From CBDBND01 sp965207985 (GTDB lineage: Bacteria; Pseudomonadota; Alphaproteobacteria; Rhodospirillales; Rhodospirillaceae), in the NCBI GenBank assembly GCA_965207985.1, contig CBDBND010000032.1, positions 310,001-374,000 of the forward strand: a DNA stretch of 64,000 nucleotides, given 5' to 3'. The position numbers were made by a program, and so were the translations under genes. Positions 61,370 to 64,000 of this stretch are shown here, one piece after another. The notes beneath the pieces were generated by a model, which did not search any database, had not been told where the DNA came from, and saw nothing but the letters and a program-made list of their open reading frames with translations. Every line of letters begins with the position of its first letter. Position 1 is the first letter of the stretch.

Positions 61370-62350
61370 ATGACCCTCAAGAAACCGTCCGTCATCGTGA
61401 CACGAAAACTGCCCAGTGTGGTGGAAACACGGATGATGGAATTGTTCGATGTTCAGCTGAACGCCGATGATGCGCCGTTCGATCGCGAGGCGTTGCTTCA
61501 GGCACTGAAAACCCATGACGTGCTGGTGCCAACGTTGCGGGATACTCTGGACGCCGACCTTCTGTCGTCTCCTGATTTGGCCGTGAAACTCATTGCCAAT
61601 TTCGGCAACGGTACGGATCACATTGATGTGGCCGCAGCCCAGTCGGCGGGAATGACCGTCACCAACACGCCGGATGTTTTAACCGAGGACACGGCCGATA
61701 TGGCCATGGCTCTGATTGTCGCTGTCCCCCGCCGCTTGGCGGAAGGGGCGCGGATGATTTGGGACGGCCGTTTTGAAGGATGGAGTCCGACCCACATGCT
61801 CGGCCGCCGCGTATCGGGCAAACGCTTGGGCATCATCGGTATGGGGCGGATCGGTATGGCCGTCGCCAGGCGGGCCCGCGGTTTTGGCATGACCGTGCAC
61901 TATCACAACCGGCGCCGGCTGCTGCCGGAGATCGAAGCGGAAGTGGAAGCGACCTATTGGGAGAGCCTCGACCAGATGCTGGCCCGTATGGATGTCATCT
62001 CCATCCATTGTCCCCACACGCCGGCGACTTTTCATCTCTTGTCGGAACGGCGTTTGAAGTTGATGCGTCCCGAAGCGTACATTGTCAATGTGGCCCGCGG
62101 TGAGATCGTTGATGAAAACGCGCTCATCCGCTTACTTGAAGAAGGTCTGTTGGCCGGTGCGGGTCTTGACGTGTTCGAGCACGAACCGGCGGTCAACCCC
62201 AAACTGTTAGAGATGAAAAACGTCACCCTCCTGCCCCACATGGGTTCAGCAACGTTGGAGGGCCGGGTCGCCATGGGCGAACGGGTTGTGATCAACATTA
62301 AGGCCTTCGCGGATGGCCACCGTCCGCCTGACCGCGTGCTGCCGTCCTGA
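61370..62350 (+). CDS. D-2-hydroxyacid dehydrogenase (glyoxylate/hydroxypyruvate reductase type)
   Basis: 326 aa NAD(P)-dependent enzyme. The Rossmann fingerprint is GIIGMGRIGMAVARRA (near 154). Catalytic residues are Arg in VNVARGEIVDENAL (near 239), Glu in DVFEHEPAVNP (near 268) and His in LLPHMGSAT (near 287). TNTPDVLTEDTADMAMAL is typical of glyoxylate reductases. It is followed 14 bp later by the class-IV aminotransferase-like gene, perhaps one small operon. Confidence 0.94.
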   Translation: MTLKKPSVIVTRKLPSVVETRMMELFDVQLNADDAPFDREALLQALKTHDVLVPTLRDTLDADLLSSPDLAVKLIANFGNGTDHIDVAAAQSAGMTVTNTPDVLTEDTADMAMALIVAVPRRLAEGARMIWDGRFEGWSPTHMLGRRVSGKRLGIIGMGRIGMAVARRARGFGMTVHYHNRRRLLPEIEAEVEATYWESLDQMLARMDVISIHCPHTPATFHLLSERRLKLMRPEAYIVNVARGEIVDENALIRLLEEGLLAGAGLDVFEHEPAVNPKLLEMKNVTLLPHMGSATLEGRVAMGERVVINIKAFADGHRPPDRVLPS

Positions 62351-62364
62351 CCGTTGGATGCGGC

Positions 62365-63162
62365 ATGTTTGGTGATCTGAACGGTTCCCTGCTCAACGCC
62401 GATGAAACGGAGATCGATGTCTCAAATCCTGGAGCCATATTGGGCGACGGGGTTTACGAATACTTGCGGATCAAGAACGGAACGGTGAAGCGATTTGACT
62501 CGCATATGAATTGCTTACGGGCCGGAGCTGCAGCCCAGTCTTTAACCGTGCCGACCACCGATGCAGCCATTGCGACTCGACTTAAAGAATTACTGACCGC
62601 AAACGACATGCAGAGTGCCGCTGTACGATTGACTGTGACCGCAGGTTCGGATTCAGATGGCGGCGTGCAATCCGTCGCACCAGGTCCATCTTTGTTCATG
62701 ACCGCTGAACCCTTGCCGGTGAATGATCCCGTTCGTGCCGTTCTTTCCAGTTCGGTCGTACGGGATGCAAAAATACCGCTCGAAGGCGTATGGACACTCA
62801 ATGACCCTATTGTCGCTGCAGCGCGCGACGAAGCGTCGGACCAAGGAGTTGAAGAAACGCTGGTGCTGAATAACCATGGGCGGCTGGCGGAAGCCATTGA
62901 GGCAAACGTGTTCCTTTTGATCGATGGACGGTTGATCACACCAGCGGAAATTGAGGGCGCCCATCCAAACACCGTACGCAAAGACCTGTTGACCAGATTT
63001 CGCGGTCAAGAGGCAGTGTTGGCGGTGGATGATCTGCAGCGCGCGGAAGAGGCTTTTCTCGTCAACAGCCTCGGCATACGGCCGCTCATAGACGTAGCCG
63101 GGCAACCCATCGGCGATGGTGAACCGGGGCTGGTTACCCAAATGCTGGCCGCCCGCGTTTGA
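62365..63162 (+). CDS. class-IV aminotransferase-like protein (possibly lysine-less)
   Basis: 265 aa of the branched-chain / D-amino-acid aminotransferase / aminodeoxychorismate lyase fold. GAILGDGVYEYLRIKNGTVKRFDSHM (23-48) and EAIEANVFLLIDGRLITP (near 178) are standard. The PLP Schiff-base lysine is expected in a (K)TLNY motif; here the aligned segment reads GVWTLNDPIVAAARDEA (141-157), with Trp143 in that place. If the alignment is right, PLP could not be bound covalently. It is encoded directly after a 2-hydroxyacid dehydrogenase. Confidence 0.82.
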   Translation: MFGDLNGSLLNADETEIDVSNPGAILGDGVYEYLRIKNGTVKRFDSHMNCLRAGAAAQSLTVPTTDAAIATRLKELLTANDMQSAAVRLTVTAGSDSDGGVQSVAPGPSLFMTAEPLPVNDPVRAVLSSSVVRDAKIPLEGVWTLNDPIVAAARDEASDQGVEETLVLNNHGRLAEAIEANVFLLIDGRLITPAEIEGAHPNTVRKDLLTRFRGQEAVLAVDDLQRAEEAFLVNSLGIRPLIDVAGQPIGDGEPGLVTQMLAARV

Positions 63163-63170
63163 GGGACGTC

Positions 63171-63695
63171 TTAGCTGGTGATGTTGCAGGCTTGGGAAAT
63201 GTCCCGATGTGCTGCGGTGAAACCGCGTAGAGAATAGGTGTCTGTCGTCAACGTGCCCCGTCCCGAGGTGCCTTTGACCACCATGGTGTTGCCACGGATC
63301 ATGGACTGAACCATTTCCTTATCACTGCCTTCGTCGCGGGTCCACGCCCGCTCGCCATGGGTAAACAAATCAAAGGCACTGGAACCGATGCGGATATTGA
63401 CGTCGGAGTTTTCCTGATAGGGGTACCCGGCGACGATGCTGACCACGTCGACGGAATTTTCACTGGGCCGGTGGGTGACAAGCGCAAAGATGTCACCACG
63501 GCGGGTGTAGTTACCTTCGGCCTTGGTGGGTTCGCTGGCCATGTAGCATACGATGCCGGAATCCTCTTGGTAGGAATAGGCGGTCCATGCCCCGTGGGTA
63601 CCGATGACAGTGACGTCTTGGGCGGAAACGGACCCGGCGCCAAATAGGATGGCCGATGAAATAATGAGTGCCTGCAATGCGTTACGCGCGCGCAT
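63171..63695 (-). CDS. IalB-like (invasion associated locus B) secreted protein
   Basis: 174 aa from ATG 63695 (MRARNALQALIISSAILFGAGSVSAQ), with a signal peptide cleaved after VSA. The mature part resembles the IalB family: GTHGAWTAYSYQEDSGIVCYMASEP, then RGDIFALVTHRPSEN and a terminal ISQACN, giving two cysteines. The family is common in alphaproteobacteria and its function is unknown. It is convergent with the aminotransferase-like gene. Confidence 0.82.
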   Translation of the reverse strand: MRARNALQALIISSAILFGAGSVSAQDVTVIGTHGAWTAYSYQEDSGIVCYMASEPTKAEGNYTRRGDIFALVTHRPSENSVDVVSIVAGYPYQENSDVNIRIGSSAFDLFTHGERAWTRDEGSDKEMVQSMIRGNTMVVKGTSGRGTLTTDTYSLRGFTAAHRDISQACNITS

Positions 63696-63805
63696 TCGGT
63701 GGAACTCCCTTCTTTTCCTTGCTTTCGCCAAGTAAACCACAGCGTCGGAGGGGATTGTGTTGATCTTGTGACCCGGACGCAACCCCTTAGTTTCTGCCGA
63801 GTCGC

Positions 63806-64000
63806 CTAGCTATCGTCAAGCCCGTCCCGCTCCGCCGCGGCAACCTCGGCCAGCGGTGGCGGGCGGCGGAAAGACTGCATGGACTCCTGGCGCAACACAG
63901 GGTCGCCAAACACATGGGGTTCGAGCGCTTCGGTTGGCCCGCCCGGTGACACCGGCCGCGGTGCAAAGCGGCCGCGGGAGACCAGCCTGTCGTACATGAC
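63806..64000 (-). CDS. C-terminal part of an unrecognised protein, running off the window
   Basis: At least 64 codons, ending at 63806. Readable residues include MYDRLVSRGRFAPRPVSPGG, EALEPHVFGDPVLRQESMQ and an acidic end ERDGLDDS. ATG 63997 could be a start, but the frame stays open to the window edge, so the true start is unknown. I do not recognise the family. Confidence 0.45.
   Translation of the reverse strand, partial: VMYDRLVSRGRFAPRPVSPGGPTEALEPHVFGDPVLRQESMQSFRRPPPLAEVAAAERDGLDDS

Overview
This window looks like chromosomal DNA of an alphaproteobacterium, probably a free-living, possibly marine, heterotroph near the Rhodospirillales. The evidence is gene content: an Irr-type Fur regulator with Irr-box-like palindromes, MeaB and two-subunit methylmalonyl-CoA mutase, a TRAP transporter, several family-5 peptide-binding proteins, an IalB-like secreted protein, and densely packed G+C-rich genes with many 4-bp ATGA overlaps. 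I could not run any search, so the taxonomy is inference.

Layout. 1-4.3 kb: pheT and lepA, then a small membrane protein and tRNA-Ser(GGA). 4.9-12.6 kb: an insertion-sequence island. It holds an intact IS1595-type element with perfect 17-bp inverted repeats and an 8-bp target duplication, an IS5-type fragment, two convergent IS256 elements (one internally deleted), and an IS481 element split by an IS3-type element. This nest interrupts a single minus-strand TPR/glycosyltransferase-like gene, whose halves lie at 12.0-12.56 kb and 9.0-9.25 kb. 12.8-23.6 kb: a small conserved protein, a peptide-binding protein, an alpha/beta-hydrolase lipoprotein, an M19 dipeptidase, purU, meaB and mutB-mutA (propionate/methylmalonyl-CoA metabolism), then a truncated second M19 dipeptidase beside an IS5/IS630 scrap. 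24-31.8 kb: a methyltransferase, a convergent DUF1007/NicO metal-transport pair, and an RND efflux adaptor-pump operon. 31.9-36.9 kb: a patatin-like DUF3376 protein, a second peptide-binding protein and two tandem NTF2-like proteins.

36.9-48.6 kb: twelve tightly spaced minus-strand genes. They encode an Asp/Glu-racemase/maleate-isomerase-like protein, two DUF1330 proteins, TRAP DctP, RidA, DctQ and DctM, a fumarylacetoacetase-family hydrolase, a family-5 binding protein, OppB-OppC-OppD-OppF and a small 2Fe-2S ferredoxin. This reads as an uptake-and-catabolism block for an organic acid or modified amino acid of unknown identity. 48.7-49.9 kb: a decayed TPR glycosyltransferase gene cut by an IS5-type fragment.

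50-64 kb: a MarR regulator flanked by two near-identical palindromic motifs, a large cyclic-nucleotide-binding/TPR protein broken by a one-base slip in a C7 run, mobA, glpK, a double cold-shock-domain protein and an MFS transporter. These are followed by irr and the rubrerythrin / GlpC-like Fe-S protein / DUF3501 module. A perfect TTAGAAT-C-ATTCTAA palindrome sits directly above a near-consensus promoter for rubrerythrin, and a degenerate relative lies upstream of irr, suggesting iron-dependent control of a peroxide-defence module. The end of the window holds an SH3-domain protein, a 2-hydroxyacid dehydrogenase, a class-IV aminotransferase homologue that seems to lack the PLP lysine, and an IalB-like protein.

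The most interesting items are the Irr/rubrerythrin/DUF3501 module, the large catabolic block with its cysteine-less racemase-family protein, the lysine-less aminotransferase homologue, and the split gene that can be reconstructed across the nested IS elements.
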